DNA from: Buchnera aphidicola (Mindarus keteleerifoliae)
GTDB lineage: Bacteria; Pseudomonadota; Gammaproteobacteria; Enterobacterales; Enterobacteriaceae
NCBI RefSeq assembly: GCF_039392895.1
Contig: NZ_CP135027.1
Coordinates: 1 to 64,000 of the forward strand
DNA length: 64,000 nucleotides
Reading direction: 5' to 3'
Part shown: one piece after another, positions 62,730 through 64,000 of the stretch
Position numbering within the stretch: the stretch's first letter is position 1
How the letters are laid out: each line of letters opens with the position of its first letter
Translations under genes and position numbers: made by a program
The notes under the pieces: model-generated
The model's database searches: none
Told to the model about the DNA's origin: nothing
Seen by the model: only the letters and a program-made list of their open reading frames with translations

Positions 62730-63707
62730 TTATTTAATGATAGAACTCATTTTAACATTTTTAAAAGATTTAATTTTTTTAAGGAGTTCTTTTTGACCAA
62801 CAGTTGCAGTACCTAGTTTTTTAACAACTATGCTTGCAGCTACATTGGCATATAAACAAGCTGTTTTAAAAGATTTTTTTAATGATAATATAAGACCTAT
62901 CATTGATACAACAGTATCTCCTGCCCCTGTTGGATCATTTACATTTTTAGATAAAGCTTGAAAATGAATGGGATTTTTTTTGTTTTGTATTAATGTCATA
63001 CCTGATTCGGCTTGTGTAATTAGTAAAGCGGATAATTTTAATTTAGAGATTAAATTTTTTCCTTTTTTAATTAAATCTAATTTATTTTTACATTTTCCAA
63101 CTATACTTTGAAATTCTTCTAAATTAGGTGTTAATAATGTTGCTCCGAGATATTTTAAAATGTTTTCTTTTTTAGGATCAATTATCACTGGAATAGATAG
63201 TTTTTTTGCAATTTTAATTATAGATGAAGTTTCTTCTAGAGTTCCCTTGTTATAATCTGATATTATAATTACATCATAATTTTTGATTATATTAAAAGTA
63301 ATATCCAGTATTTTTCTTTTATTTTTAATAAAATATTTTTCTTCTAAATCTAATCGGATTAATTGTTTTTTTTCAGAGATAATTCTTATTTTTTTTATTG
63401 TCGTTGCATTGGAATTAATAATTAAATTATGTTTGATATTGTTATCATTTATTAAATTTTTTACTATAGATCCTTCTAGATCATTTCCTATAATGCCTAT
63501 TAAATGAACATTTCCTCCCATTTTAGAAATGTTTTTTGCAACGTTAGCGGCGCCTCCTGCTCGATTTTCTATTTTTTTTATATTTTTAATAGGCGCAGAT
63601 TTTTCAAATTTTTTTTTTTGATTTTTAACATACCAATATTGGTCTAAAATAATATCTCCAATAATTAATATGTTTGATTTTTTAAAATTAGAAATTATAT
63701 TATCCAT
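62730..63707 (-). CDS. hldE: HldE (RfaE) kinase domain only: D-glycero-beta-D-manno-heptose-7-phosphate kinase-like protein
   Basis: 325 aa, matching only the N-terminal kinase half of the 477-aa bifunctional E. coli HldE. PfkB-family features are intact: GDIILDQYW, GGAANVAKN, IDPKK, LLTPNLEEF and the catalytic NDPTGAGDTVVS. The frame ends about where the domain linker would be, and the 193 bp to ribB is too short for the missing adenylyltransferase domain. The kinase alone would leave the LPS heptose precursor at the bisphosphate stage, so either another protein acts next or its role has changed. Confidence 0.88.
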   Translation of the reverse strand: MDNIISNFKKSNILIIGDIILDQYWYVKNQKKKFEKSAPIKNIKKIENRAGGAANVAKNISKMGGNVHLIGIIGNDLEGSIVKNLINDNNIKHNLIINSNATTIKKIRIISEKKQLIRLDLEEKYFIKNKRKILDITFNIIKNYDVIIISDYNKGTLEETSSIIKIAKKLSIPVIIDPKKENILKYLGATLLTPNLEEFQSIVGKCKNKLDLIKKGKNLISKLKLSALLITQAESGMTLIQNKKNPIHFQALSKNVNDPTGAGDTVVSMIGLILSLKKSFKTACLYANVAASIVVKKLGTATVGQKELLKKIKSFKNVKMSSIIK

Positions 63708-63903
63708 GATATACCTAAAATTTAAGATGTATAATTAGTTCTTTATATCATATATTTTTTGAGCATAAAAAAATATTTTTTTTTAAAAAATCAAATTTTT
63801 TAAAAGAATTGATTTATATTAATTTAATTAATAAGTTTAATTTTTTATTTAAAATTGATAGTTTTGTTAAATTAATTAATAAAAACTTTTTTTGGAATTT
63901 TTT

Positions 63904-64000
63904 ATGAAAATATATTTGGTAGGAGGAGCAGTAAGAGATAAATTGTTAAATCTACCTATAAAAGATAAAGATTGGGTAGTTGTTGGAGCTACTCCTGAAA
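63904..64000 (+). CDS. cca: CCA-adding tRNA nucleotidyltransferase Cca, 5' end (cut by the window edge)
   Basis: The first 32 codons are in the window, beginning [15 protein letters not shown] and continuing [13 protein letters not shown], which matches the E. coli N-terminus almost residue for residue, including the nucleotide-binding GGAVRD motif. All five tRNA genes in the window lack an encoded CCA, so this enzyme is needed. Confidence 0.93.
   Translation, partial: MKIYLVGGAVRDKLLNLPIKDKDWVVVGATPE

Overview
The window is AT-rich throughout (roughly three quarters A+T, higher between genes). It encodes close relatives of enterobacterial housekeeping proteins in E. coli-like local order, with many genes missing between them. 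Gene content and order (mnmG-atpBEFHAGDC, gyrB-dnaN-dnaA-rpmH-rnpA-yidC-mnmE, groESL, yigL-metE-purH-hupA, rpoCB, argBGH, cysE, rpoD-dnaG-rpsU) fit Buchnera aphidicola, the obligate aphid endosymbiont. The window opens on the first codon of mnmG, a common linearisation point for Buchnera chromosomes, so base 1 may be the start of the assembly.

Layout: 1-8.6 kb carries mnmG and the whole F1Fo ATP synthase operon. From 8.7 to 13.7 kb, minus strand, come gyrB, dnaN and a frameshifted dnaA; recF is absent. From 14.1 to 17.8 kb are rpmH-rnpA-yidD-yidC-mnmE, then a minus-strand tRNA-Phe. The groESL operon (18.2-20.2 kb) has a clear sigma-32 promoter. Next are epmB/efp, dnaC, rsmD, ftsY, rpoH, yigL and metE. 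metE converges on purH and hupA, and the junction is a perfect 293-bp palindrome that includes the metE 3' end. From 31.5 to 36.9 kb is a complete thiCEFSGH cluster. From 37 to 48.9 kb, minus strand, is the rpoC-rpoB-rplL-rplJ-rplA-rplK-nusG-secE block, preceded by four tRNA genes (Thr, Tyr, Gly, Thr). A readable relic of murB fills 49.7-50.6 kb. Then come metF, argB-argG-argH (argE and argC absent), cysE, the rpoD-dnaG-rpsU operon, tsaD, ribB, a kinase-only hldE and the first codons of cca.

The genes serve the core of an obligate nutritional symbiont: ATP synthesis, replication initiation, transcription, ribosome and tRNA maturation, chaperones, and supply of methionine (metE, metF), arginine (argBGH), cysteine (cysE), purine (purH), riboflavin (ribB) and the thiamine thiazole and pyrimidine moieties (thi cluster). 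I see no insertion sequence, prophage, CRISPR array or sign of horizontal transfer. The noteworthy items are the metE/purH palindrome, the poly(A)12 frameshift in dnaA, the thi cluster kept at its ancestral site without a visible TPP riboswitch, the murB relic, loss of the adenylyltransferase half of HldE, a tail-less CysE and the argE/argC gap.
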